64,000 bases of DNA from Isochrysis galbana (Eukaryota > Haptophyta > Isochrysidales > Isochrysidaceae). The DNA is taken from contig CM030932.1 in the NCBI GenBank assembly GCA_018136815.1, forward strand, positions 1,646,793-1,710,792, in the 5' to 3' direction. This document shows positions 9,244 through 19,223 of the stretch, piece by piece (within the stretch, counting starts at the first letter, position 1; every line of letters starts with the position of its first letter). Both the position numbers and the translations under genes were made by a program. Under the pieces are notes generated by a model. The model saw only the letters and a list, made by a program, of their open reading frames with translations, was not told the DNA's origin and ran no database searches.

Positions 9244-9937
9244 CGTTTCTTCCTTTCGGTAGTGGCTACTATTTTCATAACTTTGGATCACGGTTGGACG
9301 GTGGGAGTCTGGCTTGAGCTATGTCATCTTGCAAGCAACGTGCCGATGATTTCGTGTGGATGCTAGAACCTTTCTCATACCACCTTTGCAATGGCAAGTG
9401 AGTCTTCTGATGGAGTCTGCTTGAGCTTCAGCTTAGTAGGCCTGTCTGCCACTCCCAGCGGCTTCTACCACTACGCCAGCTGGTGCGGCTTCGTGAGGTT
9501 TTCAGCCTTATCCAGCTTGCCCTCCACATTGGACGTTCGCTCCTCACCGTCACCCCACGCCGGCAAGCTTACGGAAGGGGCCACAAGTAAAAGTAGATAC
9601 TGAAATCGCCTCCAACGACCCAAAGCACTCACAGAGCCGAAATGGACCGTTGCGGTATACGCAAAGTGAATTTGCTGGGCAGACCCGTGGCTCTTTTGTG
9701 TTTATGAGAGACCAAAATCAGCTTGCAGGCGCTTTGAAGGAGTGTTGACGAGCGCTAAACGCAGCATTTTGTGAGCAATGACAATGACGCTCGTATCCTA
9801 ACACGGTTATGTTACTAACACGCAGCGAGTGGTCAGCTGCACACTCTTGCTGGCTAAGCGGTGTGGCTCGACGCAGGGCCTATTCATTGCTCTCTCAATT
9901 AAAACAATTGAGCTTTTCGAATTCAATTCGTAGTAAA
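9244..9937. other. 3' flank of the ankyrin gene, nothing recognised
   Basis: Unique-looking sequence without domain-bearing frames or copies of the repeat families. Confidence 0.4.
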
Positions 9938-9975
9938 TACTACCTCCGTTCCAAAACTGAGATGCCTACTACGCT
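9938..9975 (+). repeat. mariner/Stowaway-type terminal repeat fragment
   Basis: TA followed by CTACCTCCGTTCCAAAACTG. The first 13 bases after TA equal the terminal repeat of the mariner element at 31674. Only one end is present. It runs into an R4 copy at 9982, so the element was cut or replaced. Confidence 0.6.
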
Positions 9976-9981
9976 TTGTAG

Positions 9982-10150
9982 TAGGGCGGTCAAACAGGGG
10001 GTTTTACTAGGGGTGAGAAAATGACCATCTCACGGTTGAGGAAATGTGAGGATTTTTTCAGTAGAAAGTTCTCCCAACTAAGTTTATAGTCAGTTCGCCC
10101 ATTGGGGGGCACGAGCCCCCCCTCTCTCCACTCCTCCCCTGCTGTGGGTA
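9982..10150 (+). repeat. R4 repeat, copy 2, followed by an R2-type hairpin end
   Basis: TAGGGCGGTCAAACAG at 9982, then the conserved TGACCATCTCA and TAGAAAGTTCTCCC blocks. At 10076 the R2 end starts: AACTAAGT-TTAT-AGTCAGTT (imperfect stem), then CCCATTGGGGGGCACGAGCCCCCC, a second inverted repeat. Confidence 0.7.
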
Positions 10151-10579
10151 GGAGTAGCCCGGTCACTCACTAGGGGGGTGCGAAGGGCACACCATCGGTA
10201 ATGGGCAAACGAGGACCTAAATAAGCTCCCTATAGGTTTTGGTATGAGAGATCAGCAAAAAAATCCGGGGTCCTCCGGCAAAATTTTTGAAAAGTACTCA
10301 ATTTCAGGCCTCTGACGGCCGCGCAGAAATATATAACGGGCCCCCTCCGGTATAATTTTATCGATGGCCTTCAAGCGCGCCTCTCGCAGCGCATTACGAA
10401 GCCATGGTCATCACCAGCAAACACGGTCGATACAGCCTGATTCTGCACGCTCCGCAATACAATACTTCTATGATTTCATGGACTTGAGCGTGAACGTAAT
10501 TATCACAAAAACTATAAAGACGCTCAACGCTAAAATCGCCAAGGGGTCGTTCTCTCATTTCTCTGCACGTGGTTGTCGC
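10151..10579. other. intergenic stretch, nothing recognised
   Basis: A small plus frame (10364-10603) has no recognisable family and runs into R3. No shared repeat seen. Confidence 0.35.
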
Positions 10580-10748
10580 GCGCGCTCTACTGTGTTACTA
10601 TAAGTGTCGCGCGCGTTACTGTGAATGTGCGTGCGTGCAAATATAGAGAATCTTATCCGTTTGAGATTACACTGGCGATGCGTTCGGCGATGGCGCTCTG
10701 CCTCGCACAAGCCGCGATGGTTGCCGCATGGGCACCAGCGCGATAGTC
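10580..10748 (+). repeat. R3 dispersed repeat, copy 2
   Basis: Aligns with copy 1 from the CTCTTACTTTGTTAC-like start to the terminal hairpin (here GATGGTTGCC / GGGCACCAGC, with mismatches). The order of conserved blocks is the same. Confidence 0.7.
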
Positions 10749-10975
10749 GCCTGCCAGCAGAACGACAACTCTGGATGGAGGACCAGAAGGCCATCCTCTC
10801 ACGCATCACACGAACCTCGTCACCCAGAATCAGCCAAGCGACCTGGTCGCCTGCCAGCAGAACGACATTGTTGACAACACAGGATCGAGGACGAGGACAA
10901 TGACAATGAGAAAAAGACGAAGAAGATGAAGATTTAGCTGCAAGTGTTAGGCGTGTTCCGAAAAGTGGGGTGGGG

Positions 10976-11105
10976 TACCGTGGGGGAAAAGTTGCTTTGC
11001 GCACGCGCCCTCCAACTCAATGCGAACATAACATTCTAAGAGAAAACAAAACTATCACCTGGCCCTCTTGCCCTCTTTTGTCTTTTGACGGAACGCGAGT
11101 TGTCT
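10976..11105 (+). repeat. R9 dispersed repeat, copy 1
   Basis: About 125 bp (ACCGTGGGGGAAAAGTTGC ... TCTTTTGACGGAACGCG) that recurs inverted at 61378-61494 with high similarity. Unique in character; no coding frame shared. Confidence 0.7.
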
Positions 11106-11409
11106 TCTCGTCTTCGCCTTCGACTTTTCGAGGAGCCTCGAGGCGTGTTGGAATACTTTCTCCCATGAGAAGACGAGGGCTAGGTGTAGCATGGTCTTGA
11201 CGATGCAATGAGGGGGGGAGAGATCAGAGGACACCTAATTAAGCATACATCAAGGCACATGGAGACTATGAGTCACAAGTCACTTCTACTACAAAACTCC
11301 AGACAGATACAAAATACCGAAGGGGATGTGGTCTACAGGCCAGCTTAAAAAAAATCGTCGCTCTTATCTCAGGGGTTGGATCTCGTGCCCCTCGTCTGCT
11401 CGCGTCGCC

Positions 11410-11769
11410 ATGCGCTGCCTGCTCCTCTCAGTAGTTGTCGCCCTTCTCGGTTGCACACAGGCACTGGTTGCACCAGGCGCTCCGCTGCCCGCTCTTGCGA
11501 GCGCCCACGCTCGGGTTACACCCCTCGAGATGACCTCCGTCTCCAAGAAGGCCAAGGCTGCCGTCAAGAAGCTCAAATCCTCCAGCGCTGTTTCCAAGCG
11601 CTTCAAGGCCACCTCCACTGGGAAACTGCTGCGCCACGCGGCTGGCAAGGCGCACATCCTTACGAAGAAACACCCCCTCCGCAAGCAGCGTCTTCGGCGG
11701 GTAGATCAGGTACCCGAGGGCCAACTCAAAACAATGCAAAAGCTCATGCTCGTGGTGCCCAAGAAGTAA
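11410..11769 (+). CDS. rpmI: plastid 50S ribosomal protein bL35, nucleus-encoded precursor
   Basis: Single exon of 119 residues. Residues about 1-20 form a hydrophobic signal peptide (MRCLLLSVVVALLGCTQA) followed by a Ser/Ala-rich transit-like stretch, so the protein should cross the extra plastid membranes. Residues about 52-119 match bL35: the SSAVSKRFKATSTGKLLRH block, then AGKAHILTKK and the basic KQRLRR run. bL35 is a small protein of the bacterial-type large ribosomal subunit. The presequence is about 40 residues longer than the mature family length of about 65. The first ATG in frame with the signal peptide was taken as the start. No intron seen. Confidence 0.9.
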   Translation: MRCLLLSVVVALLGCTQALVAPGAPLPALASAHARVTPLEMTSVSKKAKAAVKKLKSSSAVSKRFKATSTGKLLRHAAGKAHILTKKHPLRKQRLRRVDQVPEGQLKTMQKLMLVVPKK

Positions 11770-12434
11770 GCCTGACAGTGTGGTTGCCGCTGATCCTGCA
11801 AACGTTGCCTTCGTCCCAATGAATGTCTCCATGCGGCGTTTGGGCTCGATCACGAGTCGTGCGCCGCATGTGCTGACGCCCGTCAAGTTGCTGGTCCGCT
11901 GCCAGGGGTGCGTCTGGAAGGCCGAGTACTATGATGACTTATTATTACTCCATTCTTGCTGCACCACCAAGATCGCAGTTCCAACTGAGGATCATGAGGG
12001 TGGAGCTACACTTTTGACCCTGCTTGCTCACTGATTACAAGGTTGGTGATCTTCTCATACCTTCTAATCCCTCAGTGACGACGAGGCCTCATTAATTCAA
12101 ATATCTTGGTCATAACTATGTCAGGGAGCCCATGGAATTTTGGACCATTTGTGCAATGTGGTGCACGCTGTCTCTTGCCGTCTTGTATCCCAACTAGTTT
12201 CTCTCCGATATGCGCAGCATTTCTGCTAGAGGTGCTCGTCCAAACTGGGACGTGTGCACGTGACGCAAGAAGCACCAGCAACCCCAGCTCGACATAGCAG
12301 CATTCCGGCATCTTTGGAACTAGAACTTGGTGTGCGTGGTTCAAGAATACTCTTCTCACTATCTTTATCGCTATTTGGAGGGCGAGTTTTAGTACTCAAG
12401 ATGGATAGATTCCTTGATCCGTTCATGTTCACAA
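11770..12434. other. 3' flank of the bL35 gene, nothing recognised
   Basis: Short frames in both strands without recognisable domains; no repeat copies. The next repeat starts at the hairpin at 12435. Confidence 0.4.
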
Positions 12435-13325
12435 CCTACTATTATAAGTGGGGGTCAATGGGGGCCTCGCGCCCCCCTCTCTCCATCGCGGACACCCCCC
12501 GGGGTGGGCCCGTACATTCAACCTCAGCCCCTGCCCTCTGGCAGGGGCTGGGCAATCATCATTCTGGCCCAGACCCCTAGTGGGCGCGGGCCGCGAGCCG
12601 CGCTCCCAGGCCTGCATGGGCCAGCTCTCGTACTGACTCCCCCCCCCATCCCTGGTCGCCAGGCAGACAGGGGACTCAGGGCGGCACCCAAGGCCAGCGA
12701 GGCGCGAGCGAGGGAGAGGCAGGGGGGGCCAGGGGCTGAGCCCCAGCCTCCACTGCCCCCTGAGCTGCCCCTGCTGGCCCTCTGGGCGCCCCTGAAGGAC
12801 CTCTGAGAGCAGGCCGTGGCGCGCCGCATGGCGACGCGCCGCAGGGACCGGGGCGGAAGAGAATGGAACGAGGGAGAGGGGGGGATTTGCACCCCCCCCG
12901 ATGGAGTGTGGTGAGAAACGAGACCCGTTTGCATTAGCAAACGGGCGGAGGGGGGCGGCTGGCGACAGGAGGGAGATGGGAAGGGAGCGGCTCAAGACGT
13001 CTTGGGATACACCTGACACCTGTGGCAGGTATCTTCGGGGCGCAGTTGCTTATTTCTCGAGAACCGCTCGCGGCGTGAGCTGGTAAGGGCCGTTCTTCTT
13101 CTTTGACGAGAGGTTCCTCCCCCCCCCCCCCCCCCCCCCGGTGCTTTTTCCCGGAGAGTCGCCCGACGTAGGTCGGTCCGCCTCAATGGGTGGGTTTTCC
13201 CTCATTTTAACTTGTGGGGAGTTAGAATGGGAGCCGGGGGCATGCGAGGGGGGAGATTTGGAGGGGTGCATAGGTGTATGTATCTGTGTCAACAGCACGC
13301 GCCAAGGTGTACGCGGTTGCGCAAA
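12435..13325 (+). repeat. R1 structured repeat, near-complete copy, split by the piggyBac element
   Basis: Begins with hairpin H1 (CCTACT-ATTATA-AGTGGG), then GGTCAATGGGGGCCTCGCGC. H2 (GGGGGC..GCCCCC) and H3 (CAGCCCCTGCC..GGCAGGGGCTG) follow. Further on come the inverted repeats CCGTTTGC..GCAAACGG and the block TCGCCCGACGTAGGTCGGTC. The same order is found at 36109-36940. The 3' end of the repeat resumes at 16791, after the piggyBac insertion. There is a run of about 20 C at 13119-13138. Confidence 0.8.
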
Positions 13326-13676
13326 CCCGTAGTCTTAAAGACTACCGGGTTGTCTTCGGGGGGGGGGGAAGACAACGGAAAATGTCTGCCTCCTTTGCCG
13401 CCTTCTGAGCAACGGTCGAAGCCTCGCCGATCTTCCCCAAGGTTCGCTCCCTCCCCCCGAGGGTCTCCCCTGTCATCTCCCCGCTTGGGGTGCCCAGGTT
13501 TGCCCTGACAACCCACCAAACAGGGCGCACAAGTCATAGGGTCAGGGAGGCTCGGCGCCCGCCATTGCGCGTCGGCGAGATCCGATCGTCGGGGCAGTCC
13601 GTCCGAGGGAGCAATGGCAGTGCCCCTGGTAGCCCTGCCCATGACGGGATTGTACCAGTGGTACCTACTGACTTTT

Positions 13677-15850
13677 ATGGCCCCTACCTCCTCATCAGAC
13701 CAATCCACGCCGACGCGCACGATGCCAGCACAGGTGCGCGCGCGCTGTGAGCCCAGCTGAAGAATCTAGGCCTCAATCACTGAGCTGAGCGAGCGCTAGC
13801 ACAGGAATGACCAATCTGACCACTCCCATGCACCCCTTGCGCCTCGCAGACCTTCTCCGAGATCAAAGCGATCCTCAAGAGCCACAAGAATGTGAAGGGC
13901 GTCGTCCTCGACATCAACGCCGAGTTTTGGTCAGTCAGCTGGGCTGCCAACACAGCGCAGAAGAAGAAGTACGTGGGCATCATCGATCGCTGGGCTGACT
14001 CCGAGAGGACCAAGGTGATGATGAAGTGGGAAGAAGAAACTCGCAACAAGTCGTACTTCCTCGACGCCTTTGAGTTCGACGAGAACGGGAACTCCCTCGA
14101 GGTGCAGCTCCTACCTTATCAAGATGGCCGGCCAGCTCCTGTTCTCAACACGCAGATACACGACGACTCCGAGAGTGACAACGAGAGTGATAGCTACAGC
14201 CAGACCAACCCCAGCAACATCGGAGATGACTCGTCCGAGGATGAGGCGGAAGCTCCAAAAACGTACGAGAACGGCGGCACGATCTGGACTCTGCGCGACC
14301 CGAAGTTTGTCAAGCGCGACGCTCGGACAGAGAGCCGGCAGAAGATGACGTTCACGCACAATACGTCCAGCCTCAAGAGCATCGACCAGATTTTTATGTA
14401 CCTGCTCCCGGACGAGTACCTCAGCCATATAGTTCGGCTCTCCAACGCGAAGCTCTTTGGCCTGAAAGCGGAGGATAAGAAACTCACGGAGGGGGAACTC
14501 CTGCAGTGGTTCGGCTACGCCATTGCCATCTCTATTCACTCTGGCCTCTCGCTCGATGCGATGTGGAGCACGACACCAACGCCAGAATCCCTCTTACCAC
14601 CTCCAGCGCTCGGGCGGCACGGCATGGGCATCAATCGCTTCAAGCGCATCCGCACCGTCCTCACATTCGGGCCAGAAGATCCGCAGTCTCTGGAGCGTGA
14701 CCCGTGGGCGTTCGTGCGTCCCCTCATCGACATGTTCAATGAGTCTCGCATCGACAAGGTGCACCCGTCATGGCTGCTCACCCTCGACGAGTCGATGTGT
14801 GCATGGCGTGGTCGTGAAGGCGTAGGCGACCCGGCGAAATGCCCTAAGGTCTGGTTCGTCAGGCGCAAGCCGGAACCGGTGGGAGTCGAATTGAAGACTG
14901 CTGCAGACGCACTCTCCGGTATCCTTCTCCGCATCGAGATCTGTGAGGGTAAGGACGCACATCCAAATCAGGAGTTCTTCGCCGATCGCTACGAGGACAA
15001 AGCGCCAAACCAGACGTACGCGATCGGCCACACCGCCGCTCAGAGCTTGCGCCTCGTCAAGCCATGGTTCGGATCTCGCCGCGTAATCGCATGCGATTCA
15101 TGGTTCGCCAGCAAAAAGCTTGCGCACCTGCTCTGGCGGTACCAGCTCTTCATGATCGGCGACGTGAAGACGAACACAGCGCAGTTCTGTGCTCCAGCTC
15201 TGATTGCCGCCTGCCCGAAAATCGAGGGCCGCTGGTCGTGCTACACCGCAACTTTGCCGCCCCTTGCCGGCGAAGAATCGTGCCAGATCAACGCCATCGG
15301 CCACTGCAAGGGCTCGACGGACTCCCACATCCACAAGTACATTTTCACTGCGGGCACCTCGGAGAGCGGACGTGACCAGTTCATCTTCGATGAAGGCGAC
15401 CAGGAGCTCGGCGTGCCTGAGGAGGCGATCGGCGTCACCGATGCTCCTCGAGACCGTTGCAAGCGCCCGTGCCCAAAGGTTCTAAACGACTACACTCAGG
15501 CCCAGCCAGCCATCGACGTTCACAATCGACTTCGCCAACGGCATCTGGCGATGGAGAAGGCCATCCTCACCAACAGCTTCAAGATGCGCTTCTTCACGAC
15601 GAACCTAGGCATGCAGGTTGTTGACGCCTATCTCGCCCACAAGTTCCTTAATGATCCGAACGCGGATTTTAAGAAGGAGATGAAAAAACTCGCCTACCGA
15701 CTCATGCACAATCCTGACGCACCCCAACGCACATCGCCGACCCCCAGAGCGCACTGCGCACGGCCATCCAACTCGCCTAGCGCATATCCTTGCACAGCAG
15801 ACGGACGCCTTCCTTTCTTTTCGTCCCGTGCCGCCAAAGCGCCAGCGTGA
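13677..15850 (+). CDS. piggyBac-type transposase (DDE_Tnp_1_7 family)
   Basis: Likely two exons, 13677-13733 and 13850-15850 (GT-AG intron of 116 nt). They join in frame as TMPAQ then TFSEIKAILKSHK, giving 685 residues. Without the intron no ATG opens the long frame, only a GTG. Visible family features are an acidic N-terminal region (DDSESDNESDS), LTLDESMCAWRG with catalytic Asp near 14787, IACDSWFASKKLAHLL with Asp at 15095, and QPAIDVHNRLRQ with Asp at 15515. These are the three catalytic acids of piggyBac transposases. The frame is intact, so the protein may be functional. The usual Cys-rich C-terminal finger is not evident; the last 45 residues are low-quality sequence and might be replaced by a missed 3' exon. 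Confidence 0.85.
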
Positions 15851-16039
15851 ATGTGCCGTGCGCCGATTGGTTGAGGCGCTCAACAGATGCCACCTGAAGG
15901 CAGCGGTCGGGCGGCGGGCGGGTGACTTCTTTTGACTTGTGTGTGCGGAGAAGCTCGTGTGTGGAGAAGCTCGCGTGTGCACAGAAAGAAACAAGCATGG
16001 CAGCACTGTGTGAGGCACGCGTACCGACAATGCCACCCT

Positions 16040-16507
16040 CACACCAGCGTCAGCCTCGGTGAGATTGGCTCCGTCGCACGTCACCGCGATGAAGATCGGG
16101 TCCTCCTTGGTGCCGAGAGCGGACAGCCCCCCCATGGTGGAGTCCCTGGTTTGTTCGATGGCTTTGCGGATCGTGTGCGTGAGATTCTCCACCTCCGAAC
16201 CGCGCCCATCATCGTGTGCTCGCGTCGCCCCCTCGTCGCTGACGATCTCGTCGAGCTTCTCCCGCATCTCCGCGAGAGGCACCGGTCGGATGAGCTTCAG
16301 ATCGGTGTCGTCCATGATAGTGTGTCTTCGCCTGTGCTCCGCCTCATCGGTCACGCTCACCTCCCACGAGAAGATGTCGTTGAACCAGCGGAGATTGTTC
16401 CACGACAAGCCCGAGCAGAGGCGGATCAGGTTCCACTTCTCGGCCGAGAATACACTGCGGAGGTGCTCGTTGACGTCCGCGTAGGCCTCCTCCCTTATCT
16501 TCTTATC
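16040..16507 (-). CDS. unrecognised ORF inside the piggyBac element
   Basis: Minus-strand frame with normal amino-acid composition: EEAYADVNEHLRSVFSAEKW, LSWNNLRWFNDIFSWEVSV and IFIAVTCDGANLTEAD are its most protein-like stretches. It is convergent with the transposase. The upstream part of the longer frame (16508-16579) is only the R3 repeat translated, so the true start is unclear. The downstream part degenerates after about 16040, perhaps at an intron. It could be a second gene of the transposon or a captured gene fragment. No family recognised. Confidence 0.4.
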
Positions 16508-16578
16508 GCGGTGGTGCCCATGAGGCAACCACCGCGGCTTGGGCGAGGCAGAGCGCCATCGCGAGTCGTTCAACGTCA
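16506..16578 (-). repeat. R3 partial copy
   Basis: Holds GCGGTGGTGCCC ATGAGGCAACCACCGC (the hairpin) and GGCGAGGCAGAGCGCCATCG, inverted relative to copies 1 and 2. Confidence 0.7.
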
Positions 16579-16790
16579 ATTTCTGTAGTCTTCAATATTT
16601 GTATACTAAAAAATCGAATTTCGCGTTCGAATTCTTAATATTTATGCTAGGGGCCTATTAGATAGTGACCATATTAGCTGCCTGGGCGCAAAAAATACAG
16701 ATCAGGGTGCTAATTTGACCTAGTTATGACAAGGTGAAGTCGTTGTCTTTAAGACTACCGGTAGTCTTCGTTGCGCCCCTTCAACCGTAC

Positions 16791-16885
16791 GGGCAGGTGC
16801 GCTGAGGGCTGTCGTGTTAGTACCGGGCTAGTGAGAGTAGTGGTACTAATGCTCAGTTAGATTATTATTATTATTGATCCCTTCA
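16791..16885 (+). repeat. R1, displaced 3' end
   Basis: CGTACGGGCAGGTGCGCTGAGG ... GTACCGGGCTAGTG ... GTGGTACTAATGCTCAG then TTATTATTATTATT. The same end is seen uninterrupted at 18800-18912 and inverted at 48357-48460. The AT-rich tail differs in each copy, as in retroposon tails. Confidence 0.7.
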
Positions 16886-16946
16886 TGTTCAACCAAGTTT
16901 GCATAAAAAACCTTGCAATATTCTTAAAGATTCTTACCGCACTCGC

Positions 16947-17100
16947 TAGGGCGGTCAAACAGCAAACAGGGCTTCTTTATCTAGGAGTATGGGTGAAAAA
17001 TGACCATCTCAGAATTGAGGAAATTTGAGGATTTTTTCGGTAGAAAGTTCCCAATACACCCAACTAGCACATATCCGGGGCCCATTAATTAGGACCCGGA
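16947..17100 (+). repeat. R4 repeat, copy 3
   Basis: TAGGGCGGTCAAACAG through CACATATCCGGGGCCC, nearly colinear with copy 1; it runs into a C/G-rich stretch and the GA microsatellite. Confidence 0.8.
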
Positions 17101-17131
17101 CCCCCCCTGCCTTGCGGGAAAGGGGGGGGGG

Positions 17132-18090
<959 letters not shown>

Positions 18091-18405
18091 TCACATCTCG
18101 CAGAGAGTCGAAGAAGAGAAGGAATCAAGGAGTTGAAGAATCCGATGAAATTGGTTGCGCGGACATGGTTTCGTCAAAATGTCAGCAACCATCTGATGCC
18201 CTTTGACGTGCTTGAGCGTGAGGACCCGTTTAGCGACGAGGTCGCGCAAAAAGGCTCCTGCACGCAAGATATGCTTAGTCTTCTTGAAAGCCACCGGATC
18301 AAAAGCCATGTCTACGGCGGACTTGGAATCCGAGTAAACGATCGAAGGGCCATTAAGAAGAATGCCGAGATCCGTGATGAGGTCCCGAATAAAGATGAGA
18401 TCTTT
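18091..18405 (-). pseudogene. Ty1/copia RNase H fragment
   Basis: The minus frame reads IFIRDLITDLGILLNGPSIV, YSDSKSAVDMAFDPVAFKKT, KHILRAGAFLRDLVAKRVLT and LKHVKGHQMVADILTKP. This matches the end of copia polyproteins (YSDSxSA, KHI..R..F.R, ADILTKPL). It ends with a stop at 18091 and is cut on the 5' side by an R1 repeat at 18407. Only the last 100 residues of the RNase H domain remain. Confidence 0.8.
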
Positions 18406-18406
18406 G

Positions 18407-18912
18407 GCCCCCCCCCCGATGGAATGTGGTGAGAAACGAGACCCGTTTGCTAACGCAAACGGGCGGAGAAGGCGGCTGGCGATAGGAGGAGGGAGATGGG
18501 AAGGGAGCGGCTCAAGACGTCTTGAGATACCCCCGTGGCAGGTATAACGGGGCGCAGTCGCTTATTTCTCGAGGACTGCTCGCGGCGCGAGCTGTTAAGG
18601 GCCGTTCTTTTTCACGACGAGAGACGAGAGATACCCCCCCCCCCGGTGCTTTTGCTCCCGGAGAGTCGCCCGACGTAGGTCGGCCCGCCTCAATGGGTTC
18701 TCCCTCATTGCTCATTGTAGCTTGTGGGGAGTTATAATGGGAGCCGGGGATTTGCGAGGGGGGAGCTTCGAAGGGGTGCATATGCGTATGTGTCTAGTGA
18801 CAACACACGTCAAGGCGTACGGGCAAGTGCGCTAAGGGGTGTCGTGATAGTACCGGGCTAGTGGGAGTAGTGAGTAGTGGTACTAACGCTCAGATGTTTT
18901 ATTATTATATGA
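18407..18912 (+). repeat. R1, 3' half
   Basis: Starts at the C-run followed by GATGGAATGTGGTGAG, keeps the CCGTTTGC..GCAAACGG inverted repeat and the TCGCCCGACGTAGGTCGGCC block, and ends GTACTAACGCTCAGATG then TTTTATTATTATAT. It gives the uninterrupted reading of the part split at 13325/16791. Confidence 0.8.
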
Positions 18913-19223
18913 GTGTTGAACGGACTCAAGTGGATGTCCCGACCACCTCAACCCCCACTCTTCCAGGATGAGGATGTTCTGTCATGCGCGACCAGTGCCA
19001 ATAATAAGATTAGTGCACCGGGTACCGGGTACGCTAATAGCAATACATTCATGCTCGCTTGTGCGCCGGCCAAATGCTATGTGCAAGGAGCCCGCAAATT
19101 TACTCGCATGTGCACCCTTTGGGCGTGGCCATCCATCATTGGCAAGAATCACCTTGCATCTCCATACCCGAAAATCCCTACCAGATTGGAATCCCTACCG
19201 TCCAGCCTACATGATGATGCAAT

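Larger units (their letters stand above)
13335..16752 (+). mobile_element. piggyBac-type transposon inserted in R1
   Basis: The transposase gene lies between two TTAA tetranucleotides (13335-13338 and 16749-16752), the target of piggyBac elements. Each is embedded in AAGACTACC-type palindromes: 13325-13358 carries GTAGTCTT/AAAGACTAC, and 16750-16768 is a perfect palindrome AAGACTACCGGTAGTCTT. R1 sequence stops at the left side and resumes at about 16791 on the right. The exact termini are uncertain by some tens of bases because the palindromes can be read both ways. Confidence 0.6.

Noticed and set aside
13119-13138. C runs in R1 copies as a structured regulatory motif
   Set aside because: Run length differs in every copy (13119, 18636, 48618), as expected for slippage or sequencing error in homopolymers.
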